64,000 bases of DNA. Source: Jannaschia sp. GRR-S6-38 (GTDB taxonomy: Bacteria > Pseudomonadota > Alphaproteobacteria > Rhodobacterales > Rhodobacteraceae). The stretch spans positions 2,997,501-3,061,500 of the forward strand of contig NZ_CP122537.1 in the NCBI RefSeq assembly GCF_029853695.1, given 5' to 3'. A program made the position numbers and the translations under genes. Shown piece by piece: positions 8,853 to 17,489 of the stretch; position 1 is the stretch's first letter, and the number at the start of each line of letters is the position of its first letter. The notes below the pieces were generated by a model. It was not told the origin of the DNA. It ran no database searches and saw only the letters and a program-made list of their open reading frames with translations.

Positions 8853-9773
8853 TCAGCGCTCGGCCAAGGGGTGATGCGTCAGCACCAGATCGCGCAGCCG
8901 CGACTCGAGCACATGGGTGTAGATCTCGGTGGTCGAGATGTCGGCATGGCCCAGCATCGCCTGGATCGCGCGCAGGTCGGCGCCGCCGGACAGAAGATGC
9001 GTGGCGAAGGCGTGGCGCAGCACGTGAGGGCTGACGCGCGCCGGGTCGATCCCGGCATGGGCCGCCAGCGCCTTGATGCGGCTGTGGAACCAGACCCGCG
9101 TCAGGTGGCCGGCCTTGCCGCGCGACGGGAAGAGATGCGGCGAGGGCGGGGCCCCCGTCTCGACGCGCGCGGCCTCGGCCTCGGCGTCGCGCTGCGCGAG
9201 CCAGGCGCGCAGCGCGTTGCGGGCGGGCGGCGAGAGCGGGACCAGCCGTTCCTTGCCGCCCTTGCCGCGCACCAGCAGCATCCGGGGATCGCCGCGCGCG
9301 GCGGTGACGGGCAGGCCGACCAGTTCGGTCACGCGCATGCCCGTCGCGTATAGAAGCTGCATCAGGCAGGTGTCGCGGAGCCGCTCGGCCTCGGATTTGC
9401 CCATCGCCTCGGCGGCATCGAGCAGCGCGTTCACCTGCTCGGGCGACAGCGTCTTGGGCAGCGCCTTGGGCTTGGCGGGCCCGCTGATGCGGATCGCGGG
9501 ATCGTCGGCGCGCAGCCCCTCCTCATGGGCGAAGCGATAGAGGCCACGAATGGCCGAGAGCCGCCGGGCGCGCGTGGCGGCGGCCAGGCCCTCGGCCTCG
9601 CAGGCGACGAGATAGCCCTCGATATCGCCGCGGCCGGCCCCGGCCAGGTCGAGGCCGCGCGCGCCCAGATGGGCGGCGAAATCCTCGAGGTCGCGGCGAT
9701 AGGCCAGGAGCGAATTCAGCGCCGCGCCCCGTTCGGCGGCCTGCGCCTCGAGAAAGCGGTCGATCCAGCTCAT
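8853..9773 (-). CDS. xerD: Tyrosine recombinase XerD
   Basis: Site-specific recombinase that with XerC resolves chromosome dimers at dif. The 306 residues hold an N-terminal SAM-like core-binding domain (about 1-90) and a C-terminal catalytic domain. The complete active site is visible: R147 (GMRVTE), K171 (GKGGKER), H250 and R253 (HVLRHAFATH), H276 (LGHADIS) and nucleophile Y285 (IYTHV). The opening SWIDRFLEAQAAERG and the length fit XerD better than XerC or a phage integrase, and no mobile element surrounds it. Its ATG overlaps the stop of the upstream gene in ATGA, so translation is coupled to a periplasmic protein of unknown function. Confidence 0.93.
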   Translation of the reverse strand: MSWIDRFLEAQAAERGAALNSLLAYRRDLEDFAAHLGARGLDLAGAGRGDIEGYLVACEAEGLAAATRARRLSAIRGLYRFAHEEGLRADDPAIRISGPAKPKALPKTLSPEQVNALLDAAEAMGKSEAERLRDTCLMQLLYATGMRVTELVGLPVTAARGDPRMLLVRGKGGKERLVPLSPPARNALRAWLAQRDAEAEAARVETGAPPSPHLFPSRGKAGHLTRVWFHSRIKALAAHAGIDPARVSPHVLRHAFATHLLSGGADLRAIQAMLGHADISTTEIYTHVLESRLRDLVLTHHPLAER

Positions 9774-11275
9774 GCCAGCAAGAGCAGTTGCAGCGCCGCG
9801 CGGCGGGCCGTGTCGATCAGCCCGATGGAGCGCAGGAAGGCCAGCGCGTCGGCGATGTCCTGCGGGTCGGAGCCGGGGCCGTCCTCCAGCATCAGGGCGG
9901 TCCGCAAGAGCGCCTCGCCCAGCCGGTCTTCGGCCACCAGGCGCGACAGGTCTCCGGGCGGGTCGCCGGTCAGGCCGTCGGCGATGGCGGCGGGCAGGAC
10001 ACCCGGCGGGGGAGAGGGCATCTCGCCCCGGGCGATGGCGGCGGCGAAGGCGTCGCGCGGATCGGCGGGCGCCGCGCCGCGGGCGGCGGCTTCGTAGCTT
10101 TCCGACAGAAGCCCCGCGCGCAGCGCCAGCGCCGCCGCCTCCCGCGGCAGGTCCAGCCGGGCGAGCCGCGCGCCGTAGAGCTCGGCGAAGGCCACCAGAA
10201 GCCCCGCGTCGCGCATCCGCGCCATCGCCTCGGGCAGCGCGTCCGCGACCTTGTCCGTCTCGCCCGAGAGCAGCGCGGTATCGAGGCGCTGGATCGCCGC
10301 CGCGCGGTCCCAGACCCCGCCCGAGGCCGCGGGCCGCCGCTCGGTATAGAGCGCGAGCAGCCGATTGGGGTCGAGCGTGCCGGCGCGGACCAGCCGCTCC
10401 GCCGCCTCGATCTGCGCCTTCCAGCCGGTCGTAGGGCGCAGGTCGGCGGCTGCGAAGGCCAGCGGCAGGTCGCGCGTGGCAGGCGTCTCGCCGATCCCGT
10501 CGAGCAGGCGGAAGGCCAAGGGCGTCATCGGGCGCGGGGCGGGGGGTGGCGGTTCGCCCTCGAAAAGCTCGGGGTCGAGGAACTGCGCCAGCAGCAGGTC
10601 CTCCTCCGCCGAGATGGCGCCGATGGCGCGCCCGGTGTCCAGCGTCAGAAGCGCCGCCGGGTAGTCGCCGCCGCGCACCAGGCAGAAGATGCGCGCGGGC
10701 AGGGTCGGGGCGACGCCGGGATTGGCCGCCATCGCGTCGCAGGCGCGGGTGTCGAAGCCGGTCAGGAGCGAGGTGTCCCACCAGCGCCGGAACGCGGCCG
10801 GATCAGTGGCGCCCGCGCGTTCGAGCAGCGCCTGCGCCTGGTCCAGCGCGCCCATCTCGAGAAGCGCGTCGATGCGCGCTAGGAACAGCCGATCGGGATC
10901 GGCGGCGGCGCGCGGCCCGTCGAGCTCGGCCAAGAGCAGCATCAGGACCAGTTCGCGGATCGCGGGCAACGCGCCGCCGGGCTGGGCGCGCAGCAGCGCC
11001 TCGAGCCGGGCGGGGTCGGAGCCCGCGAAGGTTTCGCGCGGCAGGCCGGTCAGCGCGACCGGCAGCAGCCCAACGGCGTCGCGGCGCGTGCCCGCGAGCG
11101 AGGAGACGGTGACGTCGGTCTGCGTCAGCGGCGTCGCCTCCGGCTCGTCGGCGCGCGGGGCGGCGCCGCGATTCGCGAGGCTGTCGGACAGCCAGGGGAT
11201 CGCCGAGGCCGGGGCCTCCTGCGCGGGAGCCGGCGCGGCGAGGATCAGCGCCAGCGCCGCGGCGCTAGCCCGCAT
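9770..11275 (-). CDS. Conserved periplasmic/envelope protein of unknown function, coupled to xerD
   Basis: A 501-residue protein with a Sec signal peptide (about 1-19, ending PAQ). The rest is rich in Ala/Leu helices with short repeating hairpins (for example LEMGALDQAQALLERAGATDPAAF and the region 330-400), suggesting a TPR-like alpha-solenoid. No catalytic motif is evident. The gene starts inside the last codons of a 42-residue membrane protein (11-nt overlap) and ends in a 4-nt overlap with xerD. The three genes therefore look like one translationally coupled unit. I recognise it only as a conserved alphaproteobacterial hypothetical near xerD and aroK. Confidence 0.75.
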   Translation of the reverse strand: MRASAAALALILAAPAPAQEAPASAIPWLSDSLANRGAAPRADEPEATPLTQTDVTVSSLAGTRRDAVGLLPVALTGLPRETFAGSDPARLEALLRAQPGGALPAIRELVLMLLLAELDGPRAAADPDRLFLARIDALLEMGALDQAQALLERAGATDPAAFRRWWDTSLLTGFDTRACDAMAANPGVAPTLPARIFCLVRGGDYPAALLTLDTGRAIGAISAEEDLLLAQFLDPELFEGEPPPPAPRPMTPLAFRLLDGIGETPATRDLPLAFAAADLRPTTGWKAQIEAAERLVRAGTLDPNRLLALYTERRPAASGGVWDRAAAIQRLDTALLSGETDKVADALPEAMARMRDAGLLVAFAELYGARLARLDLPREAAALALRAGLLSESYEAAARGAAPADPRDAFAAAIARGEMPSPPPGVLPAAIADGLTGDPPGDLSRLVAEDRLGEALLRTALMLEDGPGSDPQDIADALAFLRSIGLIDTARRAALQLLLLA

Positions 11276-11393
11276 CGATCTCGATCCGGTCGCTTCGCGG
11301 CGCGGTCTCGGGCTCCATCAGGTAGGAATAGCCCAACAGGCCGATCGCCCCGATGACAGCGAGGATCAGAAGATACTTCAGAAATCGGAACAT
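11265..11393 (-). CDS. Small single-pass membrane protein (42 aa)
   Basis: Short gene starting at the ATG at 11393 and ending at TAG 11265-11267. It begins MFRFLKYLLILAVIGAIGLL, a hydrophobic helix of about 18 residues, and continues with a short charged tail (EPETAPRSDRIEIDAG). It is divergent from aroK and overlaps the next gene by 11 nt, which supports real translation. The function is unknown. It may serve as the leader gene of the unit ending in xerD. Confidence 0.7.
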   Translation of the reverse strand: MFRFLKYLLILAVIGAIGLLGYSYLMEPETAPRSDRIEIDAG

Positions 11394-11487
11394 GCCTGCC
11401 TGCCTGTTGTCGTTGCTTCCATTCTGGCGGGTCGCTCTATAGTTGGCAATCGCAGTGAGGGCAGGCCCGGGAGAGGGGGCGATCGGC

Positions 11488-12051
11488 ATGATGGGCGAGA
11501 ACATGCCAAGCGCGGCCGAGGCCGGCTTGACGCGGCCGGTCGTGCTGGTGGGCATGATGGGGTGCGGCAAGACCGCCGTGGGCACGGCGCTGGCCGAACG
11601 GCTGGGCGTGCCCTTCCGCGACACCGATGCCGCGATGGAGACCGCCGCCCGCATGTCCATCCCCGAGATCTTCGCGCGCGACGGCGAGGCCTTCTTCCGC
11701 CGCCGCGAGACCGAGGTGCTGAAACGCCTGCTGGCCGAGGGGCCAGGCGTGCTGTCCACCGGCGGCGGGGCCTTCCTGCGCCCCGAGAACCGCGCCGCCA
11801 TCGCCGCGGCGGGCCTGTCGGTCTGGCTGAAGGCCGATGCGGAGCTTCTGTGGAACCGGGTGCGCCACAAGACGACGCGGCCGCTTCTGCTCACCGACGA
11901 CCCGAAGGCCACCCTGATCCGCCTGCTGGCCGAGCGCGAGCCGTCCTATGCCCAAGCCGAGCTGGTGGTCGAGGCGGATCCGGCCTTCTCCATCGCGCAG
12001 ATGGTGGACCGGGTCCTGCGCGCGCTGCGCCGCGCGGGCGTCGTGACATGA
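11488..12051 (+). CDS. aroK: Shikimate kinase
   Basis: Phosphorylates shikimate with ATP in the pathway to chorismate. With the ATG at 11488 the product has 187 residues; GAGAGGGGG eight bases upstream supports this start over the next ATGs at 11491 and 11503. The Walker A loop is GMMGCGKT (residues 22-29). The magnesium/shikimate acidic pair lies in FRDTDAAME, and a glycine-rich shikimate-binding STGGGAF follows. The stop overlaps the aroB start (ATGA), the usual alphaproteobacterial aroK-aroB operon. Confidence 0.96.
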   Translation: MMGENMPSAAEAGLTRPVVLVGMMGCGKTAVGTALAERLGVPFRDTDAAMETAARMSIPEIFARDGEAFFRRRETEVLKRLLAEGPGVLSTGGGAFLRPENRAAIAAAGLSVWLKADAELLWNRVRHKTTRPLLLTDDPKATLIRLLAEREPSYAQAELVVEADPAFSIAQMVDRVLRALRRAGVVT

Positions 12052-13142
12052 GCGCGCCGGTCCGGGTCGAGCTGGGCGCGCGCGCCTATGACGTGCATGT
12101 CGGCCGCGGGCTGCTGCCGCGGGCGGGCGCGATGATCGCGCCGCTGCTGTCGCGGCCGCGCGTCTTCGTACTGACCGAGAGCCGGGTGGCCGGGCTGCAT
12201 CTCGACGACTTGCGCGCGGGGCTGGGCGAGATCGCGGCGCCCGCGCTTGAACTGGAGCCGGGCGAGGGCACCAAGGACTGGGCCAACCTGCAGCGCGCGG
12301 TCGAATGGCTGCTGGACCAGCGCTGCGAGCGCGGCGACGTCGTGGTGGCGCTGGGCGGTGGCGTGATCGGCGACCTGGCGGGCTTCGCCGCGGCGATACT
12401 TCGGCGCGGCGTGCGCTTCGTGCAGGTGCCGACCTCGCTTCTGGCGCAGGTCGACAGCTCGGTGGGCGGCAAGACCGGGATCAACACGCGGCACGGCAAG
12501 AACCTCGTGGGCGCGTTTCACCAGCCGAGCCTGGTGCTGGCCGATGTCGACGTGCTGGAGACGATGGCCCCGCGCGACTTCCGCGCGGGCTATGGCGAGG
12601 TGGTGAAATACGGGCTGCTGGGCGATGCCGAGTTCTTCGCCTGGCTGGAGGCGCACGGCCCGGACCTGGCCGCCGACCCGGAGCTGCGCGCCCGCGCCGT
12701 GCGCCGCTCGGTCGAGATGAAAGCGGCGATCGTCGCGCGCGACGAGACCGAGCAGGGCGACCGCGCGCTTCTGAACCTCGGCCACACCTTCTGTCATGCG
12801 CTGGAGGCGGCGACGGGCTATTCCGACCGCCTGCTGCATGGCGAGGGGGTGGCGCTGGGCTGCGCGCTGGCCTTCGATCTGTCGGCGCGGCTGGGCCTGT
12901 GCCCGCAGGAGGCGCCGAGCCGGCTGCGCGCGCATCTGCAAGCCATGGGCATGACGCGGCGGCTGTCGGACATTCCCGGCGACCTGCCGGACGCGGCCGC
13001 GCTGCTGGAGCTGATGGGGCAGGACAAGAAGGTGGTGGCTGGCAAACTGCGCTTCGTGCTGGCCCGCGACATCGGCGCGGCCTTCGTGACCTCGGACGTG
13101 CCGCCCGAGGCCGTGATCGAGACGCTGGACGCCGCGCGCTGA
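12048..13142 (+). CDS. aroB: 3-dehydroquinate synthase
   Basis: Cyclises DAHP to 3-dehydroquinate, the second step of the shikimate pathway, using NAD and a divalent metal. The 364-residue length is typical. Visible family marks are the NAD-binding ALGGGVIGDLAGFAAAI, the VPTSLLAQVDSSVGGKTGIN block, EVVKYGLLGD, and metal-binding histidines in LNLGHTFCHALE and LLHGEGVALG. It is translationally coupled to aroK by a 4-nt overlap. A mechanosensitive channel gene follows 37 bp downstream and may be co-transcribed. Confidence 0.97.
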   Translation: MSAPVRVELGARAYDVHVGRGLLPRAGAMIAPLLSRPRVFVLTESRVAGLHLDDLRAGLGEIAAPALELEPGEGTKDWANLQRAVEWLLDQRCERGDVVVALGGGVIGDLAGFAAAILRRGVRFVQVPTSLLAQVDSSVGGKTGINTRHGKNLVGAFHQPSLVLADVDVLETMAPRDFRAGYGEVVKYGLLGDAEFFAWLEAHGPDLAADPELRARAVRRSVEMKAAIVARDETEQGDRALLNLGHTFCHALEAATGYSDRLLHGEGVALGCALAFDLSARLGLCPQEAPSRLRAHLQAMGMTRRLSDIPGDLPDAAALLELMGQDKKVVAGKLRFVLARDIGAAFVTSDVPPEAVIETLDAAR

Positions 13143-13179
13143 GGCGCAACGATCCCGGCCTTCGCTGCGTTGCAGCACC

Positions 13180-14301
13180 ATGGAACCCGTCTACACCGCC
13201 CTGGACCGGATCGACGACGTGCTCGGCGGCCTGCCCGCCTTCGTCGAACCGCTGACGATCGTCGCGCTCGCCATCGCGCTGGCGCTGCTGATCCACGGGC
13301 TCGCCTTCCGGATCATCCTGCGCCGGCTTCGGGGCGTCGAGAGCCTCTGGGCCCGGTTCCTGACGCGCGCCCGGCGGCCCCTGCGGCTGGTCTCGATCCT
13401 CGTCGCGATCGGGCTTTCGGTGCAGGCGACGCGGCTTCCGCCGCAGGTGGTGGGTTTCCTCGAACACGGCGCCCTGATCGCGATCATCGTGCTGGTCGGC
13501 TGGTTCGTCCTGATCGCCTCGGACATCCTGGCGGCGCGCGCGATGCGGACCCACCGGCTGGACGAGGCCGACAACCTGATGGCCCGCAAGTACCTGACGC
13601 AGCTTCGGATCCTGAAGCGCGCGGTGACCATCGTCACGGTGATCCTGACGGCGGGGGCGGTGCTGATCACCTTCGAGGGGGTGCGCGAATACGGCGTGTC
13701 GCTCTTCGCCTCGGCGGGGGCGGCGGGGCTGGTGCTGGGCTTCGCGGCCCGGCCGGTGCTGGCCAACCTGATCGCGGGGATCCAGATCGCGCTGACCCAG
13801 CCGATCCGGCTGGAGGACGTGGTGATCGTCGAGGGCGAGTGGGGCTGGATCGAGGAGATCTATGCCACCTATGTTGTCGTCCGCATCTGGGACTGGCGCC
13901 GGCTGGTCGTGCCGCTGAGCTATTTCATCGAGAAGCCCTTCCAGAACTGGACGCGGGAGAGCGCGTCGATCATGGGCTCGGTCTTCTGGTATGTCGATTA
14001 CACGATGCCGGTCGAGGAGATGCGGCAGGTCGTCGAGCGCACCATCGCCGACAGCCCGCATTGGGACGGCCAAGTGAAGGTCTTGCAGGTTGTGGACACC
14101 GACAAGGACACGATGCACCTGCGCGCGCTGATGTCGTCGAAGGATTCGCCCACCAACTGGAACCTGCGCTGCGAGGTGCGCGAGAAGGTGCTCGCCTGGC
14201 TTCAGGAGGCGCATCCCGAGAGCCTGCCGCGTCTGCGCGGGGAGGTGGCGATGCGCGACCCCTGGGCGATGGATGGCGGACCGGACCCGGCGGCGCGCTA
14301 G
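13180..14301 (+). CDS. Small-conductance mechanosensitive channel (MscS family)
   Basis: Inner-membrane channel that opens under turgor stress. The 373-residue protein has about four hydrophobic helices (near 20-40, 65-80, 90-110 and 145-165), then the conserved pore and upper-beta region with SAGAAGLVLGFAARPVLANLIAG and a beta-domain ending in VPLSYFIEKPFQNWTR, then an alpha/beta C-terminal domain. The pore helix lacks the exact E. coli MscS glycine pattern, so gating may differ. It follows aroB closely and converges with the RHH gene; the short gap is GC-rich with only an imperfect hairpin. Confidence 0.93.
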   Translation: MEPVYTALDRIDDVLGGLPAFVEPLTIVALAIALALLIHGLAFRIILRRLRGVESLWARFLTRARRPLRLVSILVAIGLSVQATRLPPQVVGFLEHGALIAIIVLVGWFVLIASDILAARAMRTHRLDEADNLMARKYLTQLRILKRAVTIVTVILTAGAVLITFEGVREYGVSLFASAGAAGLVLGFAARPVLANLIAGIQIALTQPIRLEDVVIVEGEWGWIEEIYATYVVVRIWDWRRLVVPLSYFIEKPFQNWTRESASIMGSVFWYVDYTMPVEEMRQVVERTIADSPHWDGQVKVLQVVDTDKDTMHLRALMSSKDSPTNWNLRCEVREKVLAWLQEAHPESLPRLRGEVAMRDPWAMDGGPDPAAR

Positions 14302-14334
14302 GGGATACGGCGACCCCCGGCCGCCGGGCCCGGG

Positions 14335-14565
14335 TCAGTCCCTCGACAGCGATTGCGCGTGGCGCAGCACCGCCACCCGGATCGCCGAGGCCAGCCCGGC
14401 CGAGACGCCGCGCTCGCGGTCGATGCGGGCGGCCAGCGCGTTGATCGACAGGCCCTCGGCGCGGGCCATCTCGACGAAGGCGGTCCAGAAGGCCTCCTCC
14501 ATCGAGACGGAGGTGCGATGGCCGTGCAGCGTCAGCGAGCGTTTGCGGGGCCGGGCATCGGTCAT
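14335..14565 (-). CDS. Ribbon-helix-helix domain protein
   Basis: Small protein of 76 residues with a predicted ribbon-helix-helix DNA-binding fold (RHH_4 type): a beta strand [14 protein letters not shown], then two helices ([16 protein letters not shown] and [14 protein letters not shown]) and a C-terminal AVLRHAQSL. Its ATG overlaps the stop of the fumC/DUF4169 reading frame (ATGA), so it is the last gene of that coupled group. The DUF4169 plus RHH pair is a common alphaproteobacterial neighbourhood next to fumC. Targets are unknown. Confidence 0.85.
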   Translation of the reverse strand: MTDARPRKRSLTLHGHRTSVSMEEAFWTAFVEMARAEGLSINALAARIDRERGVSAGLASAIRVAVLRHAQSLSRD

Positions 14566-14738
14566 TCGCGCTTGTGGCCTTCGTGGTCGCGCGCCGCCTT
14601 GTCCTCCTCCGCCGCCGCGCGAAGGCGCTCGGCCTTGCTGCGCCCGTGCCGCGCGGCATTGGCGTCGGCCGCGGCGCGGGCCTCGTCGCGGGCGCGGGCC
14701 TTCCGGGCGGCCTTCAGGTTGACGACCTTCCCGGTCAT
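14562..14738 (-). other. DUF4169 module (internal start possible)
   Basis: Fifty-eight residues from the ATG at 14738, rich in Ala, Arg and Lys and strongly helical, with the family pattern [14 protein letters not shown] near the start and [25 protein letters not shown] at the end. It is usually a separate small gene between fumC and an RHH gene. Here it is in the same frame as fumC. It could still be made separately from this ATG, or only as a FumC tail. The stop overlaps the RHH start. Confidence 0.8.
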
Positions 14739-16127
14739 TTCCGGGCCAATCATGTCCTCGGGGCGGACGACGCGGTCGAAGGTCTCGGCATCCACCAGCC
14801 CCAGATTGATCGCCTCTTCGCGCAGGGTCGTGCCGTTCTTATGCGCGGTCTTGGCGACCTTGGTGGCGTTGTCATAGCCGATGGTGGGGGCGAGCGCGGT
14901 GACCAGCATCAGGCTCTCCTTCATCAGCTTATCGATGCGTTCCACGTTGGCTTGCGTGCCGCGCACCATGTTGTCGGTGAAGCTGCCGGCCGCGTCGCCC
15001 AGAAGCTGCATGCTCTGCAGGACGTTGTAGCTCATCATCGGGTTGTAGACGTTCAGCTCGAAATGGCCCTGGCTGCCGGCGAAGCCCACGGCGGCGTCGT
15101 TGCCCATGACATGGGCGCAGACCATGGTCAGCGCCTCGGCCTGGGTCGGGTTCACCTTGCCCGGCATGATCGACGAGCCGGGCTCGTTCTCCGGCAGGAT
15201 CAATTCGCCCAGGCCCGAGCGCGGCCCCGAGCCTAGGAGCCGCATGTCGTTGGCGATCTTGAAGAGGCTCGCCGCCACGGTCTTCAGCGCGCCCGAGAAC
15301 ATGACCATCGCGTCATGCGCGGCCAGCGCCTCGAACTTGTTGGGCGCGGTAACGAAGGGCAGGTCGGTGATGGTCGCGATCTCGGCGGCGACCTTCTCAG
15401 CGAAGCCCTTGCGGGTGTTGAGCCCGGTGCCCACCGCCGTGCCGCCCTGCGCAAGCTCGTAGATGTCGGGTAGGCAGGCCTCGACCCGCTCGATCCCCTT
15501 GGCGACCTGGTGGGCATAGCCGCCGAATTCCTGGCCCAGCGTCAGCGGCGTCGCGTCCTGCGTATGCGTGCGGCCGATCTTGATGATGTCCTTGAATTCG
15601 TCGGACTTGGCCGCCAGCGCCTGGTGCAGCTTGCGCAGCCCGGGCAGGAGCGTGTCGCGGGCCACCATGCCGATGGCCACGTGCATCGCGGTCGGGAAGG
15701 TGTCGTTCGAGGACTGGCCCATATTGCAGTGATCGTTGGGATGGACCGGGTCCTTCGATCCCAGCGTGCCGCCCATGATCTCGATCGCGCGATTGGCGAT
15801 GACCTCGTTGGCGTTCATGTTCGATTGCGTGCCCGAGCCCGTCTGCCAGACGACCAGCGGAAAATTGTCGTCGAACTTGCCCTCGATCACCTCGGAGGCC
15901 GCCTGCGCGATGGCCTTGGCGCGCGGGCTGTCCAGGTCGCCGAAGCCCTCGTTGACGGCGGCAGCGGCCTTCTTGACCACGCCGAGCGCGCGGATGATCG
16001 GCACCGGCTGGCGTTCCCAGCCGATGGGGAAATTCAGGATCGAGCGCTGGGTCTGAGCGCCCCAGTACTTGTCGGCGGGGACCTCGAGCGGGCCGAAGCT
16101 GTCGGTCTCGGTACGGGTCTCGGTCAT
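14562..16127 (-). CDS. fumC: Class II fumarate hydratase fused in frame to a DUF4169 module
   Basis: Hydrates fumarate to malate in the TCA cycle. Residues 1-463 form a complete Fum[15 protein letters not shown], the [14 protein letters not shown] block, [12 protein letters not shown], and the signature [13 protein letters not shown]. The ATG at 16127 has an upstream GGAG. FumC normally ends about where this one reads RPEDMIGPE, but here the frame continues without a stop through a 58-residue DUF4169 sequence (M464-E521: [26 protein letters not shown]... and HGRSKAERL...). The junction reads GAAATGACC. With one A fewer it would be GAATGA, a normal fumC stop overlapping the DUF4169 start. So this is either a recent single-base fusion or a homopolymer sequencing error. 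Confidence 0.95.
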   Translation of the reverse strand: MTETRTETDSFGPLEVPADKYWGAQTQRSILNFPIGWERQPVPIIRALGVVKKAAAAVNEGFGDLDSPRAKAIAQAASEVIEGKFDDNFPLVVWQTGSGTQSNMNANEVIANRAIEIMGGTLGSKDPVHPNDHCNMGQSSNDTFPTAMHVAIGMVARDTLLPGLRKLHQALAAKSDEFKDIIKIGRTHTQDATPLTLGQEFGGYAHQVAKGIERVEACLPDIYELAQGGTAVGTGLNTRKGFAEKVAAEIATITDLPFVTAPNKFEALAAHDAMVMFSGALKTVAASLFKIANDMRLLGSGPRSGLGELILPENEPGSSIMPGKVNPTQAEALTMVCAHVMGNDAAVGFAGSQGHFELNVYNPMMSYNVLQSMQLLGDAAGSFTDNMVRGTQANVERIDKLMKESLMLVTALAPTIGYDNATKVAKTAHKNGTTLREEAINLGLVDAETFDRVVRPEDMIGPEMTGKVVNLKAARKARARDEARAAADANAARHGRSKAERLRAAAEEDKAARDHEGHKRE

Positions 16128-16251
16128 GCGGCGCTCCAAAGGCTCGGGCAGGGGTCGGCAGCGGTGTAGCGAAGGTGCGCGGCTGCGTCCATCCGGGCCC
16201 CGCGCCGTCAACATGATGCCATCTTTGGGTGTCATCCAGACGCCCGTGCAC

Positions 16252-16833
16252 ATGACCGATTCCCGCCCATATCTCGCGCGCGTCTTGCGCCTGTTCGTCG
16301 CCTGCGTCGTGCTGGCCGCCGTCGCGCTGCCCGCGCAGGCGGCGCTTCTGAACCCGTGGGACGGGCAAATCGACGTTCCGGAGCGCGGCCAGGACCCGCT
16401 CGTCTACAACGTGGGCGGCAACCGGCTGGGTCTGATCACGCTGCGCGACTCCGCCTTCGGGGACCAGATCGACACCGCCCTGTTCGACAGCTTCACCGAC
16501 CAGACGGTCCTGGGCATCTATGCGGGCCGGCACATCGCCGAGCTCTCGCCCCTTCTCAACGAATTCGACCGGGTCGATCCCGGCGGCGTGCCCTTCACGC
16601 TGACCAGCGGCAAGCGGACCTACCGGCAGGGCCTCTGGGTCCTGTGGGCGGGGGCGGGCGACCTGATCTTCGACAAGGCCGGACAGAACGCGGTGATCGG
16701 CGGGCTGGTCACGCGGCCGGGCAATCCGCTGATCGCGGTGCCGCTTCCGGCGGGCGTCTGGATGCTGCTGGCTGCGTTGGGCGGCCTCGGCGGGCTGGGC
16801 TGGCGCCAGCGCCGGCGCGCCGCCACCGCCTGA
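16252..16833 (+). CDS. VPLPA-CTERM sorting-domain protein
   Basis: Secreted protein of 193 residues with an N-terminal signal peptide (about 1-30, ending PAQA) and a C-terminal tripartite sorting signal: the motif VPLPA near residue 168, a hydrophobic stretch [16 protein letters not shown], and a basic tail WRQRRRA. Such tails are processed by a dedicated exosortase, usually linked to exopolysaccharide production; no exosortase gene is in this window. The middle domain is not recognised. The start is uncertain because no good ribosome-binding site precedes the ATG; upstream ATGs exist at 16213 and 16216. Confidence 0.8.
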   Translation: MTDSRPYLARVLRLFVACVVLAAVALPAQAALLNPWDGQIDVPERGQDPLVYNVGGNRLGLITLRDSAFGDQIDTALFDSFTDQTVLGIYAGRHIAELSPLLNEFDRVDPGGVPFTLTSGKRTYRQGLWVLWAGAGDLIFDKAGQNAVIGGLVTRPGNPLIAVPLPAGVWMLLAALGGLGGLGWRQRRRAATA

Positions 16834-16836
16834 AAC

Positions 16837-17355
16837 CTATTTCCGGAACCGGTCCAAGCTGACGATTTCGGCCTCTCGGCGTTCGCCCTTGCCGTCCTTG
16901 GCGTCATCGTCGCCATCGGGATCGATCTCGGCGAAGGGGGCCTCCGCCTCGCCGTCCAGCGCATCCGCATCGATCTCGGACAGGTCGTCATCGTCGCGCC
17001 GCTCGAAGCGCAGCCCGAACTCGACCGAGGGGTCGACGAAGGTGCGAAGCGCGTCGAAGGGAATGATCAGCGGCTCGGGATGGTCGCCGAAATTCAGCGT
17101 GACGGAGAAATCGTCCTCGCGCACCTCCAGCCCCTCGTACCAGTGCTGCAGCACGATGGTCATGTCCTCGGGGTAACGCTCGCGCAGCCAGTCGGCCACC
17201 TGCACGCCCGGATGGTTGGTGTCGAAGGAGATGAAGAAATGATGCTCGCCCGGAAGCCCATCGCGCGCGACGCGCCGCAGGACCCGCGCGATCAGCCCGC
17301 GCATCGCGTCGTGCATCATCGTGCCGTAGTCGATCGTGTCGGGCGTGTCGGACAT
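16837..17355 (-). CDS. sspB: ClpXP adaptor protein SspB (alpha type)
   Basis: Adaptor that binds the ssrA degradation tag and delivers tagged proteins to ClpXP. The 172-residue product has the SspB fold region (about 1-105: HHFFISFDTNHPGVQVADWLRERYPEDMTIVLQHWYEGLEV..., then FGDHPEPLIIPFDALRTFVDPSVEFGLRF), a long acidic flexible linker (about 115-158), and a C-terminal IVSLDRFRK that matches the ClpX-binding tail of alphaproteobacterial SspB. It lies directly downstream of ssrA on the same strand, so the tag and its adaptor are neighbours. It converges with the VPLPA-CTERM gene. Confidence 0.93.
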   Translation of the reverse strand: MSDTPDTIDYGTMMHDAMRGLIARVLRRVARDGLPGEHHFFISFDTNHPGVQVADWLRERYPEDMTIVLQHWYEGLEVREDDFSVTLNFGDHPEPLIIPFDALRTFVDPSVEFGLRFERRDDDDLSEIDADALDGEAEAPFAEIDPDGDDDAKDGKGERREAEIVSLDRFRK

Positions 17356-17461
17356 CCGCGTCCTCCGGGCCTAAGCTATCTCGATGATAGACCAGAGGCC
17401 GGGGCAGGGAACAAGTCCGCAATTGGCGCAGGGCACCGCGTCGCCGGGAGGGAGGGGAAAT

Positions 17462-17487
17462 GCAGGCTTCTGTTGCCAGGTGCCTGC
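17462..17487 (-). terminator. Hairpin at the 3' end of ssrA
   Basis: On the minus strand GCAGGC and GCCTGC are inverted 6-bp arms around a 14-nt loop, just after the tmRNA coding piece, followed by ATTTCCCC. It may be the ssrA terminator or part of the 3' processing structure. The T tract is short, so termination strength is doubtful. Confidence 0.45.
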
Positions 17488-17489
17488 GA

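Noticed and set aside
8853..9773. Tyrosine recombinase as a phage or island integrase
   Set aside because: XerD-like N-terminus and length, coupling to conserved chromosomal genes, and no attachment repeats or phage genes nearby.
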